From contig NZ_JBLTWO010000006.1 in NCBI RefSeq assembly GCF_049889055.1, forward strand, positions 62,001 to 126,000: a stretch of 64,000 bases of DNA, in the 5' to 3' direction. The number at the start of each line of letters is the position of its first letter. The first letter of the stretch is position 1. The stretch is from Rhizorhabdus sp049889055. Its GTDB lineage: Bacteria > Pseudomonadota > Alphaproteobacteria > Sphingomonadales > Sphingomonadaceae. Of the stretch, positions 34,772 through 43,768 are shown one piece after another. The position numbers and the translations under genes are program-made. The notes under the pieces were generated by a model that saw only the letters and a program-made list of their open reading frames with translations, searched no databases and was not told the origin of the DNA.

Positions 34772-36940
34772 GTGACCGCATCCAAGCTTCGCTCCCTCCT
34801 GCTGACGGCGGCGGCCGGCAGTGCCCTGTCGACGACCGGCGCAGCCTTCGCCCAGCAGGCGGGGACCGAGGAGAATCGCGACATCATCGTCACCGCGCAG
34901 AAGGCCAACCAGACCGAGGTGACCCGGCGCGGCAGCCTGGGGGTGCTGGGCGACCAGGATGCCGCCGACGTGCCCTTCTCGATCAAGAGCTACAATGCGG
35001 CGCTGATCCTCAACCAGCAGCCCCAGACGCTCGGCCAGGTGCTGGAGAATGATCCGTCGATCCGCATCACTTATGGGTTCGGCAATGCCGCCGAGCAGTT
35101 CCTGATCCGCGGCTTCCCCGTCTTCGGCGACGATGTCGGGCTCGACGGCCTCTATGGCATCGCGCCGCGCCAGCTGATCGCGCCGGAGCTCTATGATTCG
35201 GTCCAGGTGCTGAACGGCGCCAGCGCCTTCCTCAACGGGGCGGCACCGGGCGGCTCGAGCCTGGGCGGCAGCGTCAACCTGATCCCCAAGCGCGCGACCC
35301 AGGACCTGACCCGGGTGACGGCGAATTATACGGCAGACTCGCATGTCGGCGGCAGCTTCGATGTCGCGCGCCGCATCGGCGATCTCGGCGTTCGCGTGAC
35401 CGGCGTCGCGCGCACCGGCGATGTCGCGATCGATGGCGAGTTCCGCTCGACCTACACGATCGGCGGCGCACTCGATTACAACTCGGGACCGCTGCGCCTG
35501 TCGCTCGACCTCGCCTATCAGCGGGTCAAGGTGCGCGGCCTGCGCCCCAAGGTGACCGTCGGCACCGCCGTCATCCCGCGCGTGCCCAAAGCGAGCGCCA
35601 ACTATGCCCAGCCCTGGACCTATTCCAAGCTGCGCGACGTCTTCGGCATCGCCAAGATCGAATATGACCTGTCCGACGCCGCCATGCTCTACGCCTCGGT
35701 CGGCGCCCGCGACGGGATGGAAGACGGCATATATGGCGGCATCACCGTGCTCGACGCGACGACCGGCGCGGCCAACGGCAACGCCCTCTACGTCCCCCGC
35801 ACCGACAACAACGAAGCGACCCAGGCGGGCATCCGCATCAGGCTGGCGGGCGGCGGCGTCACCCACCAGATCAACCTGGGCGGGTCGATGCTGTGGCAGG
35901 TCAACCGCAACGCCTATGACTTCCTCTACGGACCCGGCTTCGCGGGCTTTGCCACCAATCTCTACAACGCCGTCGAGGTACCGATCCCCTCGTCGAGCCT
36001 TGTCGGTGGCGATCTGGACGATCCCTTCCCGGTCGCGCGGACCCGGCTGTGGAGTCTGTTCGCGTCTGACACGATCGGCCTGTGGGACGACCGCATCCTG
36101 ATCACCGGCGGCCTGCGCCTCCAGTCGATCCGGCAGAAAAGCTATTCCTATTTCGGTGGGGCGCTGACCGGCACCTACGACGAATCGGCGATCACCCCGG
36201 TCGCCGGCATCGTGTTCAAGCCGGTGCCGAACGTCTCGCTCTTCTTCAACCGGATGCAGGGCTTCGAAGCGGGCCCCGTCGCGCCGACGGTCGTCAACGG
36301 CCTGCCGGTCCGCAACGCGGGCGAGACCTTCGCACCGACCAAGACCACCCAATATGAGGTCGGCGGCAAGCTCAGCCTCGGCCGGATCAACAGTTCGCTC
36401 GCGCTGTTCACGATCGATCGCCCACGGCCCAGCGCCATCGCCGATGGAACTGCCGGCTCGCTCGTCTATGGCGTCTTCGCGCAGCAGCGCAATCGCGGCA
36501 TCGAGTTCAGCATGGAAGGGGAGATCGTCGACGGGCTGCGCCTGATCGGCGGTGCCTCGGTGATCGACGCCAAGCTGCGCCGTACCCAAGACGGCCTCAA
36601 TCAGGGCAACAAGGCGCCCGGCGTGCCCGACTATCTGGTCAACGCCAATGTCGAATGGGACCTGCCCTTCGCCCCCGGCCTGACCCTGACGGGCCGGGTC
36701 GTCCACACCGGCGAGCAGGCGGCGAACGACGCCAACACGCTCGAACTGCCGTCCTGGACGCGGGTCGACATCGGCGCGCGCTTCGTCACCGTCGTCGCCG
36801 ACAAGCCGCTGACCCTGCGCTTCAATGTCGATAATGTCGCGAACAAGCGCTACTGGGCATCGTCCTTCGACACCTTCCGCTCCGACCTGCTCCAGGGCGC
36901 GCCGCGCACCGTCAAGCTGTCGGCGTCGATCGACCTGTAA
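34772..36940 (+). CDS. TonB-dependent siderophore receptor
   Basis: About 722 residues. I prefer the GTG at 34772, which has AAGGGA 5 nt upstream and is followed directly by a signal peptide (TASKLRSLLLTAAAGSALST to AFAQQ); an ATG lies 8 codons earlier. The TonB-box region DIIVTAQK, a plug with FLIRGFPVFGDDVGLDGLYG and GGSVNLIPKRA, and a barrel ending in VKLSASIDL match siderophore receptors. It should import a ferric chelate. The PepSY neighbour and possible Fur box support iron regulation. Confidence 0.9.
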   Translation: MTASKLRSLLLTAAAGSALSTTGAAFAQQAGTEENRDIIVTAQKANQTEVTRRGSLGVLGDQDAADVPFSIKSYNAALILNQQPQTLGQVLENDPSIRITYGFGNAAEQFLIRGFPVFGDDVGLDGLYGIAPRQLIAPELYDSVQVLNGASAFLNGAAPGGSSLGGSVNLIPKRATQDLTRVTANYTADSHVGGSFDVARRIGDLGVRVTGVARTGDVAIDGEFRSTYTIGGALDYNSGPLRLSLDLAYQRVKVRGLRPKVTVGTAVIPRVPKASANYAQPWTYSKLRDVFGIAKIEYDLSDAAMLYASVGARDGMEDGIYGGITVLDATTGAANGNALYVPRTDNNEATQAGIRIRLAGGGVTHQINLGGSMLWQVNRNAYDFLYGPGFAGFATNLYNAVEVPIPSSSLVGGDLDDPFPVARTRLWSLFASDTIGLWDDRILITGGLRLQSIRQKSYSYFGGALTGTYDESAITPVAGIVFKPVPNVSLFFNRMQGFEAGPVAPTVVNGLPVRNAGETFAPTKTTQYEVGGKLSLGRINSSLALFTIDRPRPSAIADGTAGSLVYGVFAQQRNRGIEFSMEGEIVDGLRLIGGASVIDAKLRRTQDGLNQGNKAPGVPDYLVNANVEWDLPFAPGLTLTGRVVHTGEQAANDANTLELPSWTRVDIGARFVTVVADKPLTLRFNVDNVANKRYWASSFDTFRSDLLQGAPRTVKLSASIDL

Positions 36941-36947
36941 CCGTCGA

Positions 36948-36971
36948 GGGGCGCCGCCCGAGCGGCGCCCC
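36948..36971. terminator. Bidirectional hairpin between convergent genes
   Basis: GGGGCGCCGC (36948-36957) and GCGGCGCCCC (36962-36971) form a perfect 10-bp stem with a 4-nt loop, placed between the receptor gene and the converging minus-strand gene. There is no T-run, but the position fits a two-way terminator. Confidence 0.7.
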
Positions 36972-36982
36972 CGGCTCAGCCG

Positions 36983-37327
36983 TCAGGGCCGGCCGGCCCC
37001 CAGATATATCCATGCCTCGACCGGCCCGTCTTCGGTATCGATCGCGACGGCCGTGCGGACATAGCCGGGACCCTCGAACGCATCGAGGCGGCGCCAGTGG
37101 CGCGGCAGATCGGGTGATTCGAACAGGTGGATCTCGACCCGCTGTTCGGACGGATCGAGCAGCAGCGCCGGATAGCCCTGCGACGCCCCCCAGCCCTCCG
37201 GCACCAGCCGGCCCGCGATGCTGCCGGTGCGCCACGCGCCGCGCAGCCCGGCGAGCTGGTGATGGTTGGACCGCCCAGGCGCCAGCGTACCGTAGCAGGC
37301 CAGACGTTCGTCGCGCGCCTCGCTCAT
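36983..37327 (-). CDS. Gamma-glutamylcyclotransferase-like (AIG2/GGCT fold) protein
   Basis: A 114-residue protein from ATG 37327, with AAGGG upstream; another ATG at 37345 overlaps the gspK stop. ACYGTLAPG (10-18) is the GGCT substrate loop and Glu85 in LDAFEGPGY is the likely catalytic acid. Fold members cleave gamma-glutamyl or related amide bonds; the bacterial substrate is unclear. It is the last gene after gspK, so it may simply be carried at the operon end. Confidence 0.82.
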   Translation of the reverse strand: MSEARDERLACYGTLAPGRSNHHQLAGLRGAWRTGSIAGRLVPEGWGASQGYPALLLDPSEQRVEIHLFESPDLPRHWRRLDAFEGPGYVRTAVAIDTEDGPVEAWIYLGAGRP

Positions 37328-37341
37328 GGTGTTGCCCTTCG

Positions 37342-38229
37342 TCATCGCAGGCGTGGTGCCTGGAGCGGCGCCGATGCGCCCCACCAGCGCCCGACCACCA
37401 GCGCCGCCTTGCCGCCATCGGGCGCATCGCGCCGCGCGATCAGGCTGGTCAGCTGCTGGCTGGTGTCGCCGATACGAACGCGGCTGCGCACCCAGAACAT
37501 GTTCGAGGTCAGCCCCGTTCCCTGCGGCATCGCCATGTTCAGCGTCGCCATGTCGGCGGCGGTGACATAACCTTGCCGCTCACGCAGCGCGACCAGCCGT
37601 CCTGCCGCCATCGGATCGTCCGACAGGATCGCCAGCAGGTCGGCGCTCGCCGCGTTCAGGTTGATCTTGCTCTCATAAGGTAGCGCCGTGACGAGGCCAG
37701 TGAGGCGCGCCAGTTGCGCCGGGGGCAGGCCGATCGCGGCAAGCGGGCGCAGATCGGTCACCGGACCGGCCAGGCGGATCGCCACCACCGCCTTGTCGGC
37801 CTGGTCGGGGCTCATCCCCACCGCTGCCGCGATCTTGCCGAGCAGGCCGAGCGCGACCGGATCGGGCTGCATCAGCGCGTTGACGTTGAAGCGGCCCTGC
37901 GCATCCTCGATCGCGAGATCGAAGCTGCCGCCCTCGATCGGCGCGGCGGTTTCCGCCAGCGCGGCCCAGGGTTCGCCGCGATTGTCGGTGTCGGGCGCGA
38001 CCAGTGCGTCGCGGCGCAGCGCCACGACCGCCGACACCTCGGCCCCGCGCACGATCGCCTGCGCGCGGGCCGCCTCGCGCATCCGCAGGCCGCGTTCGAG
38101 GCCCGTGTCCTCGGCCGAGATCATCAGCAACAGGATGCCGCTGGCTATGGCGACGAACAGCAGCACGTTGACGAGGATCATCCCCGCCTCACGCTCGCGT
38201 CCCTCGGGTGGCCGCCGTATCGCGGTCAT
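37342..38229 (-). CDS. gspK: Type II secretion minor pseudopilin GspK
   Basis: A 295-residue protein from ATG 38229, overlapping the gspJ stop by 4 bp. The prepilin leader ends REREAG and the mature protein starts MILVNV, with Asn rather than Glu at +5, as expected for GspK, which caps the pseudopilus tip. A helix-hairpin-helix-like insert (INLNAASADLLAILSDDPMA) is the usual GspK alpha domain. It acts with GspI and GspJ at the tip of the periplasmic pseudopilus. Confidence 0.9.
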   Translation of the reverse strand: MTAIRRPPEGREREAGMILVNVLLFVAIASGILLLMISAEDTGLERGLRMREAARAQAIVRGAEVSAVVALRRDALVAPDTDNRGEPWAALAETAAPIEGGSFDLAIEDAQGRFNVNALMQPDPVALGLLGKIAAAVGMSPDQADKAVVAIRLAGPVTDLRPLAAIGLPPAQLARLTGLVTALPYESKINLNAASADLLAILSDDPMAAGRLVALRERQGYVTAADMATLNMAMPQGTGLTSNMFWVRSRVRIGDTSQQLTSLIARRDAPDGGKAALVVGRWWGASAPLQAPRLR

Positions 38230-38795
38230 GGATGCACGGGCAGCGCCACGACGCGCCGCACCCGCCCCTGCACGCTGCCGCCGGGCGCGAGAACCATGTC
38301 CGCCGCCACCGCCAGCGGCCAGCTCTTCGCCTCGTCGGGCGAGGCAGGCCAATGGTCGGTCCAGCCGCCGCCGGGCGCGAGATAGCTCCAGCGCAGCGAG
38401 GCCACGCCCTGCATCACCCGCTGCGCACCCTGTGGCAGGCCGTTGCCGCGCGCGCTACGAAGTAATGTCCCGGCCCCCAGCTGATAACGGACCTGCACCG
38501 GCACCCCGCCCGCCGCCGCGAGCGGACGGGTGAAGCTCAGCGAGGCGGCATCCCCGGTCAGCGGGCCGGCCGACAATTGCGACAGATCATTGTCGATCAC
38601 GAACATCGCCCGCTGGATTTCGGCCAGCCGGTCGAGCCGGCCTTCGGTGCGGCTCTGGATGCCCATCAGCGCGTCGACCAGCGCGAGACCCGCCATCGCG
38701 ATCAGCCCGAACAGCGCGAGCGAGATGATCAGTTCGATCAGGGTGAAGCCGGCCTCGCCCGCCGCAACGGGCGAGGGGGCGTCGCCATCGATCAT
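38226..38795 (-). CDS. gspJ: Type II secretion minor pseudopilin GspJ
   Basis: A 189-residue pseudopilin. The leader ends AAGEAG and the mature protein begins FTLIELIISLALFGLIAMAG with Glu at +5, a standard prepilin-peptidase site. It overlaps gspK downstream and the periplasmic-binding-like gene upstream, each by 4 bp, so all three are co-translated. It forms the tip complex with GspI and GspK. Confidence 0.9.
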   Translation of the reverse strand: MIDGDAPSPVAAGEAGFTLIELIISLALFGLIAMAGLALVDALMGIQSRTEGRLDRLAEIQRAMFVIDNDLSQLSAGPLTGDAASLSFTRPLAAAGGVPVQVRYQLGAGTLLRSARGNGLPQGAQRVMQGVASLRWSYLAPGGGWTDHWPASPDEAKSWPLAVAADMVLAPGGSVQGRVRRVVALPVHP

Positions 38796-39862
38796 AGCGA
38801 CCCGCTCTTGTCCACGGCGGTGAAACCGTCGGGCCCAGCGACCAGCACCGCGAGTTCGCGCGCAGCATGGCCGTCGGCGGCGAAACGGATCGGCCCGGTG
38901 GCGATGGCGAAGGACGGCACCGCAGACAGCGCGGACCGATCGACCACGCCACCGGCGCGCAACGCCTCGACGATCGACATCCCGTCATAGGCCAGCGCGG
39001 CGAGCAGGCCGGGACCCGCCGCGCCCGCCGAACCATAACGCTGGGCGAAGTCGGATATCGAAGCGGGGTCCGGCCCGGTCAACCACGCACCGCGCAGCGC
39101 GCCGGGCGAAAGATCGAGCGCCTGCTGGGTTCCGAGCAATTGGGGATCGCCATCCTGCAGCGACCGCGCCGCGCGGAGCAGGGCATCCCCGCTTTCGGTC
39201 ACCAGCACCGCGTCAGGGAGCCCCGAGCCGCTGCGCGCGAGCACCGATCGCAGTTGCTCGGGCGCGCTATCCGCCGGCAACAGCGTCACCTCCAGCCCCG
39301 CCGCCCCGCGCAGCCGTTCGGCGGCGGCGACGCCCTGCGCCGACCAGCGCGAGGGGCCGGCGAGCACGGCCACCCGCTTGACGCCCCGGCCGCGCGCATA
39401 GCGCAGGATCGAGGTGACGCTCTGGCTGGCCGTGATGCCGAGCAGAAAGGCCCCGCTGCCGACCAGATCCTCGTCATTGCTGAAGCTGATCAGCGGCACC
39501 CCGCCCGCCGCCTGCGCGGCCGCGCGGCTTTCCTCGGCGAACAGCGGGCCGATGATGATCCGCGCCCCGCGCTTCACGGCCAACTGGACGGCAGCTGTCG
39601 CCCCGGCTGCCGTGCCGCCGGTGTCGAGAATCATCAGGTCCTGCGGCTTCGACAGCGGCGATTGCGCGAGCATCGCCGCCCGCTGCATGCTAACGCCCAG
39701 CGTGGCCGATGGGCCGCTCAAGGGCAGCAGCAGCGCCGCCGGCGGGCGCTTGGCGGCCTTGCCGCGCGCCGCCGCCAGCAACGGAGACCATGAGGACGAT
39801 GCCGACCCCAGAAGCAGCGCTGACGGCAGGAGCCGCAGAAGATGACGTCTTTGGCGGTCCAT
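38792..39862 (-). CDS. Periplasmic-binding-fold protein (LpoA/Leu-binding-like) in the gsp operon
   Basis: A 356-residue protein from ATG 39862 with an N-terminal export signal (RRHLLRLLPSALLLGSASSS). The rest resembles type I periplasmic-binding proteins and the C-domain of LpoA/YraM: AALLLPLSGPSATLG, AVKRGARIIIGPLF, VPLISFSNDEDL and VKRVAVLAGPSRWSAQGV. Such proteins bind small ligands or activate peptidoglycan synthases. It is translationally coupled to gspJ (ATGA), so a role in secretion-system assembly is possible. Its first codons overlap the divergent gspN frame. Confidence 0.78.
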   Translation of the reverse strand: MDRQRRHLLRLLPSALLLGSASSSWSPLLAAARGKAAKRPPAALLLPLSGPSATLGVSMQRAAMLAQSPLSKPQDLMILDTGGTAAGATAAVQLAVKRGARIIIGPLFAEESRAAAQAAGGVPLISFSNDEDLVGSGAFLLGITASQSVTSILRYARGRGVKRVAVLAGPSRWSAQGVAAAERLRGAAGLEVTLLPADSAPEQLRSVLARSGSGLPDAVLVTESGDALLRAARSLQDGDPQLLGTQQALDLSPGALRGAWLTGPDPASISDFAQRYGSAGAAGPGLLAALAYDGMSIVEALRAGGVVDRSALSAVPSFAIATGPIRFAADGHAARELAVLVAGPDGFTAVDKSGSL

Positions 39863-40554
39863 CCGATATTCCTTCACGCTACCGTCCCAGTCGCCGCACG
39901 CTGGCCTTTGCCGGTCTGGGCATCGGCGTCTATCTCGCCACGTTGATCGCGACCCTGCCCGCCGCACTGGTCGTCCCGCTGGCCGGTGCCGGCGGCACCA
40001 TCTGGAGCGGCGCCGCGCCGATTGGCGCGTCGACGGTCAATTGGCGCTGGTCGCCGCTGCGCAGCCTGACGGGCCTCGGCTATGCGGTCGATTTCGGGCT
40101 GTCGGGCGGGATCAACACGCTGGTCGGCACCGCCGTTCTCCGTCCCGGCCGGGTGATGTTCAGCGACGTGCGCGGCACCGCCGATGGCGCTTTGCTCGCG
40201 CCGCTGCTGCAGACACCTTTCACCTGCAACCTGCCGATGGCGGTCGACCTGCGCCGGATCGTCATCGGTGGCGGTACCCGCATTGCCGAGGGACGGATCG
40301 ATACCCAGCCCGGCAGCTGCCAGGGCCCGTCGGGCGCGGCTCCCGTCGCGGTGCCGCCGTTGCGCTTCGATGCGATCGGCGACGGCGAACTGACCCGCCT
40401 GACCCTCGCGCCGACCGGCCAGCCCCAGCCCGCCTATCTGCTCGGCGCGCTGAACCCCGATGGCCGGATCAGCCTGTCGGTGACCGCCGAAGGTGCGGCC
40501 GCGCTGCCCTTCCTCTCGCCGCCGGGCGGCATGACGATCGAGAGCGACCTCTAG
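39799..40554 (+). CDS. gspN: Type II secretion protein GspN
   Basis: A 251-residue protein with one transmembrane helix (TLAFAGLGIGVYLATLIATL, about residues 33-52) and a periplasmic domain containing TIWSGAA, WRWSPL and LPMAVDLRRIVI, the GspN pattern. Starts are ATG 39799 or 39790; no later ATG, GTG or TTG precedes the helix, so the gene must overlap the divergent gene's 5' end by about 64 bp. It is the only plus-strand gene between two minus-strand gsp blocks. GspN is an accessory inner-membrane component. Confidence 0.82.
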   Translation: MPTPEAALTAGAAEDDVFGGPSDIPSRYRPSRRTLAFAGLGIGVYLATLIATLPAALVVPLAGAGGTIWSGAAPIGASTVNWRWSPLRSLTGLGYAVDFGLSGGINTLVGTAVLRPGRVMFSDVRGTADGALLAPLLQTPFTCNLPMAVDLRRIVIGGGTRIAEGRIDTQPGSCQGPSGAAPVAVPPLRFDAIGDGELTRLTLAPTGQPQPAYLLGALNPDGRISLSVTAEGAAALPFLSPPGGMTIESDL

Positions 40555-40583
40555 CGCCGGGGTCTCGGCGGGCGCGGCCATGG

Positions 40584-41804
40584 TCACATGCCCACGATAT
40601 TGTTGAGGTTGATGATCGGCAGCAGGATGGCGAGGACCATCAGCAGGACGAGCCCCCCCATCATCAGCAGCACCATCGGTTCGACCAGCGCCACCAGCAT
40701 CGACGCCATCGCCTCGAGCTCGCGTTCCAGTTCCGCCGCCGCCCGCGCGAGCGCCGGCCCGAGCTGTCCGCCATTCTCGCCGCTGGCGACGATCGCGACG
40801 AGCATCGGCGGGAAGATGCCCGATTCGCCCATCGCCGCCTGCAGGCTGGCGCCCTCACGCACCCGTTCGGCAACGCGCAGCGCGGCCTGCCGGAAATGGA
40901 GATTGGGGGTCACCGCCGCCGCCGCGTTGAGCGCGTCGACCAGCGGCACCGAACTCTGCACCAGCGTGGCGAGGCTCGCGGCGAAGCGCGCCGCATTATA
41001 TTGCCGGCTGAAGCGCGCGATCGGCCAGGTTCCCGCCAGCGTCCGATCGAAGCGCAGCCGGTTGGCGGGCAGGCGCAGCCAGCGGCCGAACAGGAAGGCC
41101 CCACCCAGGATCAGCAGGAGCAATGGCAGGCCGAAGCTCTGCAACCCGCTCGAAATGGCGATCAGCGCGCGGGTCAGGAAAGGCAGGTCGGCCCCGCGCG
41201 AAATGAAGACGCGGACGATGTCGGGCACGACATAGACCATGAGCAGCGCCATCATCCCGAAGGACACCACCGCAAGCAGCGCAGGATAGAGCAGCGCGAG
41301 CTGGATCTTCTGCTGGTTGCGCTGCCGCGCCTCGACGAAGTCGGCGAGATGGGCGAGCACCTCGGACAGCTTGCCCGCCTGTTCGCCCGCCGCGACCGAC
41401 GCGGTGAAGAATTCGGGGAAGGTCGCCGGGTGCAGGCGCAGCGCTGCCGCGAAGCTGTAGCCGTCGAGGATCGCGCCGCGCACGTCGAGCAGCAGCGAGC
41501 GCAGCGCGGCGCTCTCGGCCGATTCGGCGACCAGCTTGAGCGCCTGCTCGACATTGACGTCGCTGCTGACCAGCGTCGCGATCTGTCGCGTGACCGTCGC
41601 CAGCGCCTTGGCCCCGATGCGTCGGCGGAACAGGCGCAAGCCGCCGCCGCTGGCCGCCGCCTGGGCCGTGGCCGCCTCGACCGAGGTCGGCAGCAACTCG
41701 CGGTCGCGCAACAGCTGACGTGCGGCCGCCGCGCTCGACGCCTCGATCACGCCCTGCTTGGCGGCGCCGCGCGGGTCGACCGCGCGATAGGCGAAGGCGG
41801 GCAT
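40584..41804 (-). CDS. gspF: Type II secretion inner-membrane platform protein GspF
   Basis: A 406-residue GspF: an N-terminal cytoplasmic domain (MPAFAYRAVDPRGAAKQGVI), two repeated GspF domains (about 75-195 and 275-395) each followed by membrane helices, and the conserved VAAGEQAGKLSEVL and VASGENGGQLGPAL motifs. It connects the GspE ATPase to the pseudopilus. It starts 6 bp after gspE ends and converges with gspN. Confidence 0.94.
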   Translation of the reverse strand: MPAFAYRAVDPRGAAKQGVIEASSAAAARQLLRDRELLPTSVEAATAQAAASGGGLRLFRRRIGAKALATVTRQIATLVSSDVNVEQALKLVAESAESAALRSLLLDVRGAILDGYSFAAALRLHPATFPEFFTASVAAGEQAGKLSEVLAHLADFVEARQRNQQKIQLALLYPALLAVVSFGMMALLMVYVVPDIVRVFISRGADLPFLTRALIAISSGLQSFGLPLLLLILGGAFLFGRWLRLPANRLRFDRTLAGTWPIARFSRQYNAARFAASLATLVQSSVPLVDALNAAAAVTPNLHFRQAALRVAERVREGASLQAAMGESGIFPPMLVAIVASGENGGQLGPALARAAAELERELEAMASMLVALVEPMVLLMMGGLVLLMVLAILLPIINLNNIVGM

Positions 41805-41810
41805 GGCGGC

Positions 41811-43265
41811 TTACCCTTCGTCCTGGACGACGCGGGCGACTTCCTCGACGGTGGTGAGCCCGGCGCGCAGCTTGTCAATGCCGTCCTCGAGCAGGCTCGG
41901 CCCCTCGCGCCGCGCGGCGGCGGTCAGCTCGGCTTCGGACGCGCCGTCATGGATCATCCGGCGGATCTCGTCGTCGGCCGCAACGACCTCGTACAGCGCC
42001 ATGCGGCCCTTATAGCCTTCGCCATGGCACTCGTCGCAGCCCCGCGCGCGCCAGATTTTCTTGCCGGGCTTCAGCGCCTTGCCGAGCAGGATCGAGTCCG
42101 CCTCGGTCGCGCGGTCCTGCCAGCGGCAATGTTCGCACAGCCGGCGGACGAGCCGCTGGGCGATCAGGCCGACCACCATCGGTGCGAGCAGATAGCGTTC
42201 GACCCCCATGTCGATCAGCCGGGTGATCGATCCGATCGCGCTGTTGGTGTGGAGCGTCGACAGCACGAAATGGCCCGTCATCGACGATCGGACCGCGACT
42301 TCGGCGGTCTCCTGATCGCGAATTTCGCCGACCATGATCACATCCGGGTCCTGGCGCAGGATCGCGCGCAGGCCGCGTGCGAAGGTCATGCCCGTCTTGG
42401 CGTTGACCTGCGTCTGGGCGATGCCCGCCAGCTCATATTCGATCGGATCCTCGACCGTCATGATGTTGCGCTTGCGGTCGTTGAGATGGGTCAGCGCGGT
42501 GTAGAGCGTGGTCGTCTTGCCCGATCCGGTCGGCCCGGTGACGAGCAGCACGCCGTGCGGGCGGTCGAGCAGGCGCAGGAACACCTCGCGGTCGCGCTCG
42601 GACATGCCCAGCGCATCGATCTCCAGCCCGGTGCTGCCGCGATCGAGCAGGCGCATCACCACGCGCTCGCCATGCTGGGTCGGGATGGTCGAGACGCGGA
42701 CATCGATGTCGTAGCCGCCGACGCGCAGGGTGACGCGGCCATCCTGCGGGATCCGCTTCTCGGCGATGTCGAGCCGCGCCATCACCTTGATGCGGCTGAC
42801 CAGCAGCGGGGCGAGCGCGCGCTTGGGCTCGACCACGTCGCGCAGGACGCCGTCGACGCGGAAGCGGACGATCAGCCGCTTCTCCTGCGTCTCGACATGG
42901 ATGTCCGACGCACCATCGCGCACCGCCTGCAGCAGCAGCGCATTGATCAGGCGGATGACGGGGCTGTCGTCGCGGCTGTCGAGCAGATCGTCGACCGCCG
43001 CCGCGCTGTCGGCCAGCGTCGCGAGATCGTCGGTGTCGGCGAGATCCATCGTCCCCGCCATGCCGTCGCGATAGGCCGCCGCCACGGCGCCCTCGAACGC
43101 CTCGTCGCCGACCGGCTCGAACCGGATCGCGCCACCGAAGCGGCGCTGCACCTCGAGCAGGCCCTCGGCGCTTGCGCCCGGCCGGAAGAGACAGCGAACG
43201 GCGTCCTCGGCCCCGTCGATCAGGACGCCGTGCCGCCGCGCGAAGCCATAAGGAAGCGCGGTCAT
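41811..43265 (-). CDS. gspE: Type II secretion ATPase GspE
   Basis: A 484-residue secretion ATPase. Walker A GPTGSGKT is at 244-251, Walker B VIMVGEIRD at 309-317, and the Asp and His boxes lie between and after. A zinc-binding module uses Cys377, Cys380, Cys410 and Cys413 (CEHC...CDEC). The N-terminal domain is short for the family. It powers pseudopilus extension through GspF and GspL. It overlaps the gspM stop by 4 bp. Confidence 0.95.
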   Translation of the reverse strand: MTALPYGFARRHGVLIDGAEDAVRCLFRPGASAEGLLEVQRRFGGAIRFEPVGDEAFEGAVAAAYRDGMAGTMDLADTDDLATLADSAAAVDDLLDSRDDSPVIRLINALLLQAVRDGASDIHVETQEKRLIVRFRVDGVLRDVVEPKRALAPLLVSRIKVMARLDIAEKRIPQDGRVTLRVGGYDIDVRVSTIPTQHGERVVMRLLDRGSTGLEIDALGMSERDREVFLRLLDRPHGVLLVTGPTGSGKTTTLYTALTHLNDRKRNIMTVEDPIEYELAGIAQTQVNAKTGMTFARGLRAILRQDPDVIMVGEIRDQETAEVAVRSSMTGHFVLSTLHTNSAIGSITRLIDMGVERYLLAPMVVGLIAQRLVRRLCEHCRWQDRATEADSILLGKALKPGKKIWRARGCDECHGEGYKGRMALYEVVAADDEIRRMIHDGASEAELTAAARREGPSLLEDGIDKLRAGLTTVEEVARVVQDEG

Positions 43266-43768
43266 GCGCGCACCGTCAGTTCGGCGGAGACCGACCCGCT
43301 GACCGGACGGCGATCGACGCGCAGGCCGACGACGCGCAGCGAGCTCGATCCCTCGAAGGCGGCGATCCAGCGGATCAGCGCCTCATAAGGCACATCGACC
43401 ACCGTTACGCGCACCTCGCTGCCGCTGCCATTCACCACCGGGACGACGCCATATTGTGCGCCGGTCGTCGAGAGGATCGTTGCGGGCGTACCGCTCATCT
43501 GGGGCTGCGCGGGCGCGGCACCGATCGGGCCGGCGCTGCGCAGACGCGCGGCGAGACTCTCATAGGTGCGGATATCGTTGTTCGCCTGGCGGCGCGTCTC
43601 GACCAGCGGCTGCACCAGCATCGTGGCGAACAGCCACAGGATCAGCAGGGCCGACAGCAGCGCGAGCAACAGCTGCTCGCGGCGGCTGCGTGCGCCCCAC
43701 CACGCCAAGGCCTTCTGCCGCGCCGGCTCTGCGGTCGGAAACAGCGTGGCGAAATCGAAACGGCTCAT
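43262..43768 (-). CDS. gspM: Type II secretion protein GspM
   Basis: A 168-residue protein starting MSRFDFATLF at 43768, overlapping gspL by 4 bp. It has one transmembrane helix (about 31-52, QLLLALLSALLILWLFATML) and a periplasmic ferredoxin-like domain (VRVTVVDVPYEALIRWIAAFE). GspM stabilises GspL in the inner-membrane platform. The open frame extends far upstream inside gspL in another frame, which I discard. Confidence 0.88.
   Translation of the reverse strand: MSRFDFATLFPTAEPARQKALAWWGARSRREQLLLALLSALLILWLFATMLVQPLVETRRQANNDIRTYESLAARLRSAGPIGAAPAQPQMSGTPATILSTTGAQYGVVPVVNGSGSEVRVTVVDVPYEALIRWIAAFEGSSSLRVVGLRVDRRPVSGSVSAELTVRA

Noticed and set aside
36912..37427. Alternative minus-strand frame over the GGCT-like gene
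   Set aside because: The frame with YGTLAPG and the catalytic Glu is clearly the coding one; this frame is Arg-rich without motifs.
40041..43388. Very long open frame (over 1100 codons) on the plus strand opposite gspF and gspE
   Set aside because: It is antisense to clearly recognised genes, rich in Arg/Gln/His as expected for reverse frames of GC-rich codons, and shows no domain.
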